In this document: positions 36,321 through 46,000 of the stretch, piece after piece
Layout: each line of letters starts with the position of its first letter
How positions within the stretch are numbered: position 1 is the stretch's first letter
Assembly: GCA_016871415.1 (NCBI GenBank)
Contig: VHDL01000001.1
Coordinates: 1 to 64,000 of the forward strand
Direction: 5' to 3'
DNA length: 64,000 nt
Source of the DNA: Verrucomicrobiota bacterium
GTDB taxonomy: Bacteria > Verrucomicrobiota > Verrucomicrobiia > Opitutales > UBA953
Position numbers and translations under genes: made by a program
Notes under the pieces: generated by a model
Database searches by the model: none
Told to the model about the DNA's origin: nothing
The model's input: only the letters and a program-made list of their open reading frames with translations

Positions 36321-37268
36321 ATGTCCTCGTTGCGCGCATGGGTTTCCGCCGCCCGCCCCAAGACCCTGGTGGCGGCCGTCGCGCCCGTCGCGCTCGGCGG
36401 CGCGGTTGTCGTCGCCCGCGCGGGCGTGCCGGGTCTCTGGGCGGCCCCGGGTTTTGTTTTTTTCATCCTCAGCTGCCTGGGCTTCGCCCTCTGCGTGCAG
36501 GTCGCCTGCAATTTCGCCAACGACCTCGGGGATTCCCTCCGCGGCGCGGACACCGCCGCGCGCGTCGGGCCACGCCGCGCCGTCTCCGCTGGAGACATCG
36601 CGCCCGACGCCATGCGACGGGGCATCTGGATCGCCTGCTTGCTGGCGCTCGTGCTGGGCGCGCCCGTCGCATCGCTCTCTCCGTGGCTCTTGCTGGCCGG
36701 CTTCCTCGCCATCGGTTGCGCGCTTGCCTACACCTTGGGGCCGTTCCCGCTGGCCTACCGCGGGCTCGGCGACGTCTTCGTCATCGCCTGCTTCGGCGTC
36801 CAGGCCACCGTGCTCACCGCCTGGGCGCTCTGCTCGCCCGGCCAAGGGCCGGGAGACTGCAGCTGCGACGCGCTGGCGATGCCGTGGTTCGCCGCCCTCA
36901 TCGCCGGCCTCGGCCTCGGTCTGCTTGCGGACAACATCCTCGTCGCGAACAATGCGCGCGACTACGAGACCGACCTCGCCGTCGGCAAGCGGACCACCGT
37001 CGTGCGTTTCGGCCGCGGTTTCGCACGCAACCTGCATGGATTCAACTCGGTCTTCGGTCTGGTCTGCCTAGGGTGCGTCTTCGGATGGGTGCCGCTGGTG
37101 CTGCTGCCGTGGGCGCTTTGGCAGCATCTCGCCTTCCGCCGGGCCTCCGCCCCGCAGGATTTCCTGCCGTTGCTCGGCCGTGCCGCCGTGCTGATGCTGC
37201 TGGCCACGGCGTTGTGCGTAACTGCCACTTGCCTCGGGTGGGCGCCCGCTGGCACCCTCAATCTGTGA
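36321..37268 (+). CDS. menA: 1,4-dihydroxy-2-naphthoate polyprenyltransferase
   Basis: MenA attaches the polyprenyl tail to dihydroxynaphthoate in menaquinone synthesis and is an integral membrane enzyme of the UbiA family. The 315-residue protein has about eight to nine hydrophobic segments. The first Asp-rich motif reads NFANDLGDSLRGADTAARVG near residues 64-83 and is followed by RRAVSAGDI. The second Asp-containing region, NNARDYETDLAVGKRTTVVR, is near 213. The N-terminal WVSAARPKTLVAAVAPVALG is typical of MenA. No other menaquinone gene is present. The stop overlaps the next start by one base (TGATG). Confidence 0.88.
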   Translation: MSSLRAWVSAARPKTLVAAVAPVALGGAVVVARAGVPGLWAAPGFVFFILSCLGFALCVQVACNFANDLGDSLRGADTAARVGPRRAVSAGDIAPDAMRRGIWIACLLALVLGAPVASLSPWLLLAGFLAIGCALAYTLGPFPLAYRGLGDVFVIACFGVQATVLTAWALCSPGQGPGDCSCDALAMPWFAALIAGLGLGLLADNILVANNARDYETDLAVGKRTTVVRFGRGFARNLHGFNSVFGLVCLGCVFGWVPLVLLPWALWQHLAFRRASAPQDFLPLLGRAAVLMLLATALCVTATCLGWAPAGTLNL

Positions 37269-37747
37269 TGAGTGAACCCCGACAGTCCCTCGCCGGAGAG
37301 CTCGAGTCCTTGGTCGGCAAGGTGGGCCGCCCCTCCTGGGACGAATACTTTATGGCGACCGCCGTGCTCGTGAGCTCCCGCTCCAGTTGCGAACGCCTCC
37401 ACGTCGGCTGCATCGTCGTCTCCACCGGCAAGCATCCCAACCGGCTGGTCGCCGCCGGGTACAACGGTTTCCTGCCAGGCGCGCCGCACGATTCCCACAT
37501 CCGTGACGGCCACGAGCTCGCCACCGTCCACGCGGAGCAGAACGCCGTGGCCGACGCGGCCAAGCGCGGCGTCTCCCTGCAGGGAACCGTCTGTTACGTC
37601 ACCCACTACCCCTGCGTGAACTGCGCGAAGATCCTCTCCGCCGCCGGCGTCGCCGAGGTGCGCTACCGTCATGATTACAAGAACGACCCGCTCGTCGGAG
37701 AGCTCTTCGCCCAGGCCGGCGTGAAGGTCACCCGTCTCGAGCACTGA
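37268..37747 (+). CDS. Deoxycytidylate (dCMP) deaminase
   Basis: The enzyme converts dCMP to dUMP, the precursor of dTMP. The 159-residue protein has the zinc-dependent deaminase signature: HAEQNAV near residue 89 (His ligand and catalytic Glu) and PCVNCAKIL near 115 (two Cys ligands). RPSWDEYFMATAVLVSSRSSC lies near the N-terminus and GYNGFLPGAPH near 66, which fits the dCMP rather than the cytidine or tRNA branch. It is coupled to menA by a one-base overlap and to the YqgE gene by a one-base stop/start overlap. Confidence 0.88.
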   Translation: MSEPRQSLAGELESLVGKVGRPSWDEYFMATAVLVSSRSSCERLHVGCIVVSTGKHPNRLVAAGYNGFLPGAPHDSHIRDGHELATVHAEQNAVADAAKRGVSLQGTVCYVTHYPCVNCAKILSAAGVAEVRYRHDYKNDPLVGELFAQAGVKVTRLEH

Positions 37748-38292
37748 TGTCCGGCGCCACCGTCAGCCTGGCCGGCAGGCTGCTGGTCTCACATCCCTCC
37801 CTGAGGGACGGGAACTTCCGTGAGACCGTGGTGCTCCTCCATTCCCATTCCTCATCCCAGGGGGCCATGGGCGTGATCATCAACCGTCCTTTGCCGGCCG
37901 TGCTCGCCGAGGCGAGCCCGCCGCTGCAGGGCACGCCACTCGCCCGGCTGCCCATGTTCCAGGGCGGACCGGTCGCGGCCGACCGATTCGTCATCGGCGG
38001 CTGGTCGTGGCATTCCTGCGGCGAGGCTGAGTTGCGCCATGGCCTGGACAGGGAGTCCGCCGAGGCGCTCGTCTCCGGTGGCGGGCATGTCATCCGCGCC
38101 TACGTCGGCTATTCGGGCTGGTCTCCGGGTCAGCTCGAGAACGAGCTCCGCATGAACGCCTGGGTCATCTGCCCTTTCACCCGAGAGGTCGCCGCATCCG
38201 AGGGCGAGGCCATGTGGCGTCTGCTGCTCAGGCTGCATGCGCCGGAACTCCTGCTGCAGGCCGGCGCGCCGGACGACCCGGGCTTGAACTGA
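37747..38292 (+). CDS. YqgE/AlgH family protein (UPF0301)
   Basis: This 181-residue protein begins MSGATVSLAGRLLVSHPSLR and has the family pattern DGNFRETVVLLHSHSSSQGA-MGVIINRP near residues 21-47, PMFQGGPVA near 74 and AYVGYSGWSPGQLENEL near 118. The family (DUF179) is widespread but its biochemical role is not established. AlgH was named from alginate regulation in Pseudomonas. It is the last gene of the menA-dCMP deaminase-yqgE group and converges on the M23 peptidase gene with one base between the stops. Confidence 0.9.
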   Translation: MSGATVSLAGRLLVSHPSLRDGNFRETVVLLHSHSSSQGAMGVIINRPLPAVLAEASPPLQGTPLARLPMFQGGPVAADRFVIGGWSWHSCGEAELRHGLDRESAEALVSGGGHVIRAYVGYSGWSPGQLENELRMNAWVICPFTREVAASEGEAMWRLLLRLHAPELLLQAGAPDDPGLN

Positions 38293-38293
38293 T

Positions 38294-39280
38294 TCAGCGG
38301 GCCGAGTCGGCGAGGATGCCCATCTGACGGGTCAGCGTCTCGCCCGGCCGGTCGCCGGTCGCGGAAAGCATCTTGCGGCGGATGAGCACGTCGCGCTGCG
38401 AGCGGTCGAGGGCGATCAGGCTCCAGCCCGACTTGGGCAGCTCGGGGCTGCCCTCCGGGAGCGCGGTCCAGCGTCGGGGTAGACCGTGCCAGGTGAACTC
38501 GATCTTCCATCCAGCCGCGCCGGCGGCCTCCCCTTCGGTCAGGGCCGGATAGCGCAGGGCGAAGTCCGGCGTCTTGGCGCAACGCAGCGCGCAGGCCAGC
38601 GCGGCGGGGGTCCTCCGCACTTCCTCGAAGAGGTCGGCTCTTCCTGCGCGAAGGATCGGCAAGGGGTCCACGCCGATGAGGTTCTGGCCGTTCCAGACAC
38701 CGTGGTGGTTCTTGGAGCCGCGGTTTTGGGCCTGGGCGTCGTGCCAGCGGTTGAAATTGCCGGAGAGGAGGAGTCCCACCTCGAAATGCAGGTGGGCGCG
38801 GGACTGCGGGATCGGGTCCGACCGGTCGGCGGTGCGTCCCATGGTGCCGAGCGTGAGGCCCCTTTGCACCTTGGCCCCGACCCTGATGGCCGGAGAGATG
38901 CGGGCCATGTGCGCGTAGAGCGTGTAGTGAGGCACCTTGGCGTCGGCGTGCCAGAGCACCACGAAGATGCCGTAGGGACCGTTGGTCCAGTGGTTGAGAT
39001 GCATCACCTCGCCGTCGGCGGCGGCCAGGATGGCGTCCGCCGCCTCGCCCATCCGGTCATGGAAGGCGGGACGGATGTCGACGCCCTCATGGAACCGCCG
39101 GCCGTTCTCCCGCGTCATCCCGAAGAGCGCGGATTCGATCCTGCCTGAGACCGTCGGCTGGACGAAGTCCTCGAGGCGCCGCGTGAAGGCCGGCTCCATC
39201 GAGGTCGGCCAGCCGAATTCGGCCGCACGCAGGGCCGTGCAGAGCAGCACCAGGCAGGCGACGGAAGCGCTCCGGCTCAC
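38294..39280 (-). CDS. M23 family metallopeptidase (LytM-type), secreted
   Basis: M23 enzymes cleave peptidoglycan cross-bridges or act as activators of other hydrolases. The 328-residue protein has a signal peptide (MSRSASVACLVLLCTALRAA) and an intact zinc site: HEGVD with His64 and Asp68, then HLH at 163-165 within SRAHLHFEVG. YTLYAHMARISP lies between them. The ligands are all present, so an active hydrolase is predicted. About 120 residues follow the peptidase domain without a recognised fold. It is the last of three minus-strand genes, each joined to the next by a 4-base overlap. Confidence 0.87.
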   Translation of the reverse strand: MSRSASVACLVLLCTALRAAEFGWPTSMEPAFTRRLEDFVQPTVSGRIESALFGMTRENGRRFHEGVDIRPAFHDRMGEAADAILAAADGEVMHLNHWTNGPYGIFVVLWHADAKVPHYTLYAHMARISPAIRVGAKVQRGLTLGTMGRTADRSDPIPQSRAHLHFEVGLLLSGNFNRWHDAQAQNRGSKNHHGVWNGQNLIGVDPLPILRAGRADLFEEVRRTPAALACALRCAKTPDFALRYPALTEGEAAGAAGWKIEFTWHGLPRRWTALPEGSPELPKSGWSLIALDRSQRDVLIRRKMLSATGDRPGETLTRQMGILADSAR

Positions 39281-39798
39281 AGCCCCTTGTCCTTGGCCTT
39301 GTTGACGGCCTGGATGGTCTTCTCGATCCGTGCGGCCACGGCGAAGGCCGCCTGGTCGTTCGACATCCCCTTCTGCTCGACGTGGAAGAAGAGCCGGCCG
39401 TCGCCGATGGGCTGGGTGATGCGCATGATGCCCACCGTCTCGCTGCCGATCACCAGCACGAGGCTCCTGCCCGAGGCATCACGCGAGAGCAGGGCGATGT
39501 CCTGCATGCCTCCGGGGTCGAGGGTTAGCATCACGTAGTGCTGCCTCAGGTCCGAATCGCCGGCCATCACGACGCTGACCGCCGCAAGCCGCTCCGCCAT
39601 GACCACGGCTTTGGGCGCGACAAAGATGGCGATTCCGCTGACTGGCAGCACGGCCGGCGTCGAGCCGGGTGCCGCTCCTCCCGCGCCGGTCTCGACGAAG
39701 ATGGACGCCAGCTCGGCTTTCGGAGTAGACTTGCAGCCTGCGAAGAGCAAGGCGGCGGTGAGGGCGATGAGCGTGATTCGAAGGCGCATGGAAGTCAT
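39277..39798 (-). CDS. Lipoprotein of unknown function, coupled to the M23 peptidase
   Basis: The 173-residue product has a lipoprotein signal (MTSMRLRITLIALTAALLFAGCK, lipobox FAGC, Cys near residue 22). The mature part of about 150 residues is mixed strand and helix (SGIAIFVAPKAVVMAERLAA, HYVMLTLDPGGMQDIALLSR) and ends in a helix. I recognise no family. The start chosen overlaps the stop of the preceding gene by 4 bases. A second ATG nine bases later is possible. Its stop overlaps the peptidase start. Its place between a cytoplasmic-looking protein and a wall hydrolase suggests an envelope task. Confidence 0.72.
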   Translation of the reverse strand: MTSMRLRITLIALTAALLFAGCKSTPKAELASIFVETGAGGAAPGSTPAVLPVSGIAIFVAPKAVVMAERLAAVSVVMAGDSDLRQHYVMLTLDPGGMQDIALLSRDASGRSLVLVIGSETVGIMRITQPIGDGRLFFHVEQKGMSNDQAAFAVAARIEKTIQAVNKAKDKGL

Positions 39799-40286
39799 CC
39801 CGCAAGCAGGTCGAGGCTGCCGCCCAACAGCCGGATGTGGTCGGGCTGCAGGTCGATGGCGGGCACCTGATGGACCTGCTTGGTGGCTGCGTGCAGGTAC
39901 GGGATCATCCCCTTCTCCGGAGGTCCGGCCTGTCGGAGGACGCGGCGCCGCTCAAGCAGCATCGCGAGGATGTGTTTGAGGATGGCTCGGTCACCGGTGG
40001 GGTCGGCATCCTGCTCGTAGAGGGAGAGGAAGAGCTCCTCGCGCGAGGCCAGCAGCTGGGCGCGCTGGGCCTGCTCCTCCTCCGCGGGCGCCTTGACCTC
40101 GCGGGTCCAGCGTCCCAGTAGCAGGCCGGGAGGATTGAAGCCGGCGGCTTGATCCTTGAGCACGTCGGCTCGCTCGATCACGCCTCCCAGGGGCTTGTGC
40201 ACGATGCAGGTGACGAGGTCACCCGGGCGCAGCTCCTTGCCGCTGGCTGCGCACTGTCGGGCGATGGGTCGGACCTGCCATTCCAT
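39795..40286 (-). CDS. Hypothetical protein, first gene of the M23 operon
   Basis: From ATG 40286 this is a 163-residue soluble protein beginning MEWQVRPIARQCAASGKELR. The early CAASGKELRPGDLVTC segment has two cysteines 15 residues apart and could bind a metal with other residues. It continues WTREVKAPAEEEQAQRAQLL, a charged helix, and DPTGDRAILKHILAMLLERR. It resembles uncharacterised proteins I associate with planctomycetes and verrucomicrobia, but no function is known. A longer frame upstream is Pro/Arg-rich shadow and is rejected. It leads a three-gene operon with the lipoprotein and M23 peptidase. Confidence 0.7.
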   Translation of the reverse strand: MEWQVRPIARQCAASGKELRPGDLVTCIVHKPLGGVIERADVLKDQAAGFNPPGLLLGRWTREVKAPAEEEQAQRAQLLASREELFLSLYEQDADPTGDRAILKHILAMLLERRRVLRQAGPPEKGMIPYLHAATKQVHQVPAIDLQPDHIRLLGGSLDLLAG

Positions 40287-40375
40287 AGCTGCAAGATGGC
40301 ACTCCCCGCCCCGCTGGAGCAACCCCTTTCCCTTTGCGGCTGACGGCCGCCCCGCTTTCTCGCAGGCTGGGTTCC

Positions 40376-40948
40376 ATGGATTCGTCCCAAGGTCTCGCCC
40401 TGCTGGCGGTGGACGTGCAGCCCGTCTTCTTCCGGGCCATGGATTTGCCGGAGGTCTTCCTGCGTCGCTGCCGGCTGGCCGTGTCCGCCGCACGGCTGCT
40501 CGGTCTGCCGACGCTGTTCACCGAACAGGCGCCCGCGAAGCTCGGCCCGACCCACCCCGACCTGCTGCTGGATGCCGGCCGACCGGCGGGGCTTTTCCCG
40601 AAGTCCGAATTCTCCGCCTTCGGCGCTGCCGGCTTCGAGGAGAGAATCCGGGAGCTTTCCGTCGAGCACCTGCTGCTGGTGGGGCTGGAGGGGCCCGTCT
40701 GCGTGCACCAGACCGCCATCGAGGCCGTTCGGCGCGGTCTCGGCGTCACGGTGCTGGCCGACGCCGTGACCTCCCGGCGACCTGAGGACCAGGCGGTCTG
40801 CTTCGACGCCCTGAGGACGGCCGGCGTCTCGGTGCTGCCCGTCGAGACGGTCTTCTATTCCCTGCTTCGCGGCGCCGATCACCCCGCCTTCAAGGATTTC
40901 ACCGAGCTGGTGAAGGCCGGCGGTCAGGTCCGGTCGACCGCCAGCTGA
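40376..40948 (+). CDS. Isochorismatase-family cysteine hydrolase
   Basis: The 190-residue product from ATG 40376 has the family triad: Asp13 in LLAVDVQPVFF, Lys76 in FPKSEFSAF and Cys109 in LVGLEGPVCVHQTA. Members hydrolyse amides or vinyl ethers such as nicotinamide, isochorismate or ureido compounds. The length is close to nicotinamidase-like and YcaC-like proteins. The substrate cannot be read from sequence. The nearest genes are not a catabolic pathway. Its last 25 bases overlap the tail of the convergent tsaD gene. Confidence 0.83.
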   Translation: MDSSQGLALLAVDVQPVFFRAMDLPEVFLRRCRLAVSAARLLGLPTLFTEQAPAKLGPTHPDLLLDAGRPAGLFPKSEFSAFGAAGFEERIRELSVEHLLLVGLEGPVCVHQTAIEAVRRGLGVTVLADAVTSRRPEDQAVCFDALRTAGVSVLPVETVFYSLLRGADHPAFKDFTELVKAGGQVRSTAS

Positions 40949-41946
40949 GCCTCCGGAGTCACGGAGGCGTCGGTCGGCAGGCCTGCGTCCGCCCAGGCGG
41001 CGAACGCGATCATGGCGGCGTTATCCCCGCAGTGGCTTGGCGCGGCGGCCAGCAACGGGACTCCCCGTTCGCGTGCGATCTTGCCGACGGCCGAGCGGAC
41101 TGAGGCGTTGTTCGCCACGCCGCCGGAGATGCCGAGGGAGCGATGCCTTCCCGCTTCCAGCGCCGAATCCGTCTTGGCCGTCAGCTGGTCGACGATCGCC
41201 CGCTGGTAGCCCGCGCACAGGTGAGGCATCTCCCGCCGCAGTTCGGCGTCCGACAGTTTTTCGAGCTGGTAACGCAGGGCGGTCTTGAGGCCGGAGAAGC
41301 TCATGCGGAGGTCAGCCCGCTCGGGGATTCCCCGTGGGAAGCGATGCCGGGAGGCGTCCCCGTCCGCCGCCAGCCTCTCGATCAGGGCTCCGCCGGGGTA
41401 GGGCAGGCCCAGCAGTTTCGCGCCCTTGTCGAAGGCCTCGCCCGCCGCGTCATCCACCGTGCGTGCGACGACGCGCATCGCGAGGTCCCGGCCGAGTTCG
41501 ACGAGCAGGCTGTTTCCTCCCGAGACGACCAGGGCGAGGTGCGGCAGCAGGGCTTCCCGGGCGGCGGCGAAGCCGGCCGGATCGGCCGCGTGCAGGGCCA
41601 TGAATGAGGAGTGCACGTGGGCCCTGAGGTGGTTCACGCCCGTCAGGGGCCTTCCCAGGGACAGCGAGAGGGCGCGCGCGCAGGCGATTCCGAGGGAGAG
41701 ACAGGGAAGCAGGCCGGGGCCTCGCGTCACGGCGACACGGGTGACCGCTGGCAGTTCGTCCCAGAATTCTTCCAGCAGCAGCGGCAGCGCCGAAAGGTGC
41801 ATGCGGCTCGCAAGGTCGGGCACGACGCCGCCGTACTTCTCATGGGCGGCGGCCTGGGAACTGACCGTCTCACGGACGATTCCGCGCGCCGGATCGAAGG
41901 CAGCCAGCGCGGATTCGTCGCAGGAACTTTCGACGGCGAGGATCAC
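40924..41946 (-). CDS. tsaD: tRNA N6-threonylcarbamoyladenosine synthase subunit TsaD
   Basis: TsaD transfers threonylcarbamoyl to A37 of ANN-reading tRNAs. The 340-residue protein starts MILAVESSCDESALAAF and has HEKYGGVVPDLASRMH near residues 35-50. The metal-binding NHLRAH has His106 and His110, LVVSGGNSLLVELG lies near 138, and ISGGVANNASVRSAV is near the C-terminus. It is of normal length. It is divergent from the MidA-type gene and overlaps the isochorismatase-like gene tail to tail. TsaB, TsaC and TsaE are not in the window. Confidence 0.95.
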   Translation of the reverse strand: MILAVESSCDESALAAFDPARGIVRETVSSQAAAHEKYGGVVPDLASRMHLSALPLLLEEFWDELPAVTRVAVTRGPGLLPCLSLGIACARALSLSLGRPLTGVNHLRAHVHSSFMALHAADPAGFAAAREALLPHLALVVSGGNSLLVELGRDLAMRVVARTVDDAAGEAFDKGAKLLGLPYPGGALIERLAADGDASRHRFPRGIPERADLRMSFSGLKTALRYQLEKLSDAELRREMPHLCAGYQRAIVDQLTAKTDSALEAGRHRSLGISGGVANNASVRSAVGKIARERGVPLLAAAPSHCGDNAAMIAFAAWADAGLPTDASVTPEAQLAVDRT

Positions 41947-42028
41947 GCCATGAGTGAGCCTGAATCCGTCCCGTGCTCAACCCCTCTTTCGTCTGGCGGG
42001 ATCTCCCGTCTCCCCCACGCTCTGCCGG

Positions 42029-43009
42029 GTGGACGACGCCAGCCGGCATGCCGCCATCGTCGACCTGCTGAAAAGCGGGTCCCGAGCCGGCGTCGTGCCT
42101 TTCGTCGAGCTCGTGCGCGCGGCGCTCTACGCGCCGGGGCTGGGTTATTATGTGACGGAGCGCGCGAGGGTGGGCCGTCGCGCGGAAGCTGATTTCACGA
42201 CGGCCGCCGAGGTCGGGCCGGTGTTCGGCGAGCTGGTCGCCGCCGCGGCCGAGTCGCTCGTGGGCGACCTCTCCGGGCATGCGTTGGTCGAGGTCGGCGC
42301 CGAGCCGGGACAGTCGCATTTCTCATCCGTCGCGTCGCGCTTCGGCGCGCACCTGACCTTCCGTGTCGGCGAGGCCGTCGCGATGCCTCCCCGCGCCGTG
42401 CTGGTGGCCAACGAGCTGCTGGACGCCCAGCCCTTCCATCGCTACCTGCGCACGGAGGGACGTTGGGTCGAGCTGGGCGTGCGCACCGACAGCAGGGAGC
42501 TCGAGGTCGTCCCGCTCGACGTGCCGTCGACGCCCGCCTCGGCCGCGTTCATCGCAACCCTGCCCGATGCGGAGGAGGGATGGATCCTGGACGCTCCGCT
42601 CGAAGCGGAGGAACTGCTCCGATCGCTGCTCGAGGGCGGCTGGTGCGGAGCCGCCGTCTTCCTGGATTACGGACGTACCGTCGCCCAGTGCCTGGAGTCG
42701 TCGCCCGCCGGCACCGCGCGGGCCTACCGCCGGCACCGCATGTCGGGCGAGATTCTCGAAGGGCTTGGTTCGCAGGATCTGACCTCGCACGTGCTCTGGG
42801 ACCGGCTTGAGCCCGTGATGCGCGCGGCCGGTTTTTCTGAAGTGAAGGTCGACCGTCAGGAGGCCTTTTTCGTGCTCAAGGCGGGCCACGCCATGGAGCG
42901 GCTTGCGGCCTCGGGCGGGCCTGAGGTGACCGGCGCCCTCCGGGCCCTGACCCATCCGGCCCACTACGGCTTCAAATTCCAGGTCCTGCACGGGGTCCGC
43001 CGGGCCTGA
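42029..43009 (+). CDS. MidA/NDUFAF7-type SAM-dependent methyltransferase
   Basis: The protein has the marks of the DUF185 family: VPFVELVRAALYAPGLGYYV near the N-terminus, DFTTAAEVGPVFGELVAAAA, a SAM-binding strand ALVEVGAEPGQSHF, LVANELLDAQPFHR and CGAAVFLDYGRT. Human NDUFAF7 in this family methylates an arginine of complex I; bacterial substrates are unclear. The start is uncertain. GTG 42029 gives 326 residues and suits the family, while GTG 41954 would add 25 residues without family character. A nearby ATG (41950) with a good GAGG site is in a different frame. It is divergent from tsaD. Confidence 0.8.
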   Translation: MDDASRHAAIVDLLKSGSRAGVVPFVELVRAALYAPGLGYYVTERARVGRRAEADFTTAAEVGPVFGELVAAAAESLVGDLSGHALVEVGAEPGQSHFSSVASRFGAHLTFRVGEAVAMPPRAVLVANELLDAQPFHRYLRTEGRWVELGVRTDSRELEVVPLDVPSTPASAAFIATLPDAEEGWILDAPLEAEELLRSLLEGGWCGAAVFLDYGRTVAQCLESSPAGTARAYRRHRMSGEILEGLGSQDLTSHVLWDRLEPVMRAAGFSEVKVDRQEAFFVLKAGHAMERLAASGGPEVTGALRALTHPAHYGFKFQVLHGVRRA

Positions 43010-43076
43010 TTCCGTCACCCCGCTCTCGACCTGGGCGGAACTATCCTTTCGCTCCAAGGACTCACCCCTTTCCGCT

Positions 43077-46000
43077 ATGCGCATCCTCATCGCGTCCCTC
43101 GCCACCCTGTCCCTGTGCCTGCCCCTGGGCGCCGAGACCAAGATCATCCAGGCCTTCGAAGGGGACGGCTTCGACACCTGGCAGACGACCGGCATGGCCT
43201 TCGGCCTCGCGCCTGTTCCCGGCAAGATCAAGGGCATCAACGGCGAGTTCCGCAACTACGGCGGGCAGGCCCTCGTATGCTCCGGCCACGGCGGTGACGC
43301 CGCCGTCGGCACGCTCACCTCCCCCAAGGTCCGCATCGACCTGCCTTACCTCGCCTTCCACGTCGCCGGCGGCAATCATCCCGGCAAGACCGCCGTCCAG
43401 CTGCTCGTCGGCGACAGGGTCGTCCGCGAGGCCACCGGGGTCAACGGCCTCACCCTTCGCACCGTCTCCTGGGACGTCTCCGAGTTCAAGGGCAAGGAGG
43501 GCGTCATCCGCATCGTCGACGACCATCAGGGTTCGTGGGGCATCATCGCCGCCGACCACTTCGTGCTGAGCACCGACAAGGAGACCAAGCTGCCTTCCGG
43601 CGGACGCCCGCGTCCGGTGGCTGAATCCAACCTGCTTCGCGTCGAAGGCGAGGGCAGCGCGGCCGTCACGCCCGGCCTCACCTTCCGGCCCACCGCCCGT
43701 CGCGAGGAGCTCGGCGTCACCTCGCCGACCGCCATCGCCTTCGGCAACGACGGCTCCCTCTACGTCGCCGAGACCCACCGCTTCCGCTTCGGAATCGAGG
43801 ACGACCGCAACAATCTCTTCTGGTATCACGACGACCTGGCCGCCCGCACCGTGGCCGACCGCAGGGCCATGCATGACAAATGGGCCGCTCGGAAGTCCAT
43901 CGAATGGATGACCGCCAAGTCCGAGGTCATCCGACATCTCTCCGGCGAAGGCGCCGACGGCGTCTACGCCAAGGGCAGGGTGCTCTCGGAGAAGTTCAAC
44001 GACGTGCTCGACGGCACCGGCGCCGGCGTCTTCGCCTGGGATGACACGGTCTACTTCGCCTGCATCCCCAAGCTCTGGATGATCCACGACCCCAAGGGCG
44101 CCGGCGTGGAGGCTGGGCGCAAGGTCATCGAGGAAGGTTTCGGCGTGCGCGTCTCGCTCTCGGGACATGACATGAACGGCTTCGCGATCGGCGTGGACGG
44201 GCGCGTCTGGGGCACCATCGGCGACCGCGGCTTCAACCTCACGACCAAGGAGGGCCGCCGCTACGACTTCCACAACCAGGGCGCGGTCTTCCGCTTCGAG
44301 CCCGACGGCACCGAGTTCGAGGTCGTGCACACCGGCCTGCGCAATCCGAAGGAGATCGCCTTCGACGCGTTCGGCAACGGCATCTCCGTCGACAACAACT
44401 CCGACCAAGGCGACGCGGCCCGCGTGGTCTACGTGGTGCATGGCGCCGACTCGGGCTGGGAGATGGAGCACCAGGCCATGCACACCTTCCACCGCGAGAT
44501 CGGCCTCGAGCAGCGTCCGCTCTCCCGCTGGATGACCGAGCGCGTCTGGGAGCGGCAGAACTCGGCCCAGCCGGCCTTCATCATTCCGCCCGTCGACTAC
44601 GTCTCCTCCGGTCCCTCGGGCCTGACCTACCACCCCGGCGCCGGATTCTCCGAGGCCGAGGCCGGGCGGTTCCTGATCTGCGACTACCGCGGCTCCGCCG
44701 CCGCGTCGGGCATCTGGTCCTTCCGCGTCGAACCCAGCGGGGCCGGCATGAAGATGGCCGACAGCCGCCAGCTCCTCTGGGGCGTGGCCGCGACCGACGC
44801 CGAGTATGACTGGAAGGGACGCCTGGTGGTCTCCGACTTCATCACGGGCTGGGAATCCCACGCCGCCGGGCGCATCGTGACCCTGACTTCGGAGAAGCCT
44901 TACCGTGCGGACGCCGCCGCCCAGGTGGCCGACCTCATCCGTGAAGGTTTCGCCAAGCGCGCCGCCAAGGAGCTCGCCTCGCTCCTCGCCCACGCCGACC
45001 AGCGTGTCCGCCTGCGCGCCCAGATCGAACTGACCCGCCGTCCGGAGGGCGCGGATCTCTTCGAGGCGGCCACGCGTTCCAAGGACCTCCTCGAGCGCCT
45101 CCACGGGGTCTGGGGTCTCGGCATCCTCGCCCGCCGCGGCGCCGCCATCGCGCCCTCCGCCGCCTGGGGCGGCAAGTCCGTGCCCAAGGCGCCGGAGTCC
45201 GAGCGCGCCGCCGCCGCCCGCCGGCTGCTGCCGTTGCTGGCCGACGCCGACGCCGAAGTGCGCGCCCAGGCCGTGCGCGCCCTCGAGGAGTCGCCGCTTG
45301 CTGGTGACTCGCTGCCCTTCGCCAAGCTGATCCTCGACCCATCCCCGCGCGTCCGCGCCTTCGCGACCATCGCCGCCGCCCGCCTGCGCGCCAAGGGCGC
45401 GCTGCCTCATGCGCTCGCCATGCTGCGGGAGAACGCCGACCGCGATCCCGTGCTCCGGCACGCGGGCGTGTACGCCATCCAGCACCTGACCGACACCGCG
45501 GCCGAATTCGATGCCGTGGCCGCCGACGCCTCCGACTCCGTGCGCCTCGCGGCCTGCGTCGTCCTCCGTCGCCGTCAAGACGCGTCCGTGTCCCGCTTCC
45601 TCCGCGACCGTTCCGACACCGTGGCCGATGAGGCCGTGCGCGCCATCCATGACCTGGCCTTCGAATCCGCCCGGCCGCAGGTCGCGGCGCTGATCGACGA
45701 CCTCGGCCGCCGTCCTTGGACCACGTTCATGTTGCGTCGTCTGACCCACAGCGCCTTCCGTCTGGGGGGCGCGGAGAACGCCGCCCGCGTGGTCAGGATC
45801 GCCACCGACGCATCCTTGCCCGCCGAGGCCCGCGCCGAGGCGCTCCGTCTGCTTGGACTCTGGGTCGGCCCGCACCCCGTCGACCAGTCCACCGGTCACT
45901 GGCGTCCGCTGCCCGCCCGCGACGCCGCCGAACTCCGGCCCAGCCTCTCCGCCGCGCTCCCGACCCTGCTCAAGGGCGACTCCGAGACTTTGCGCGTGAC

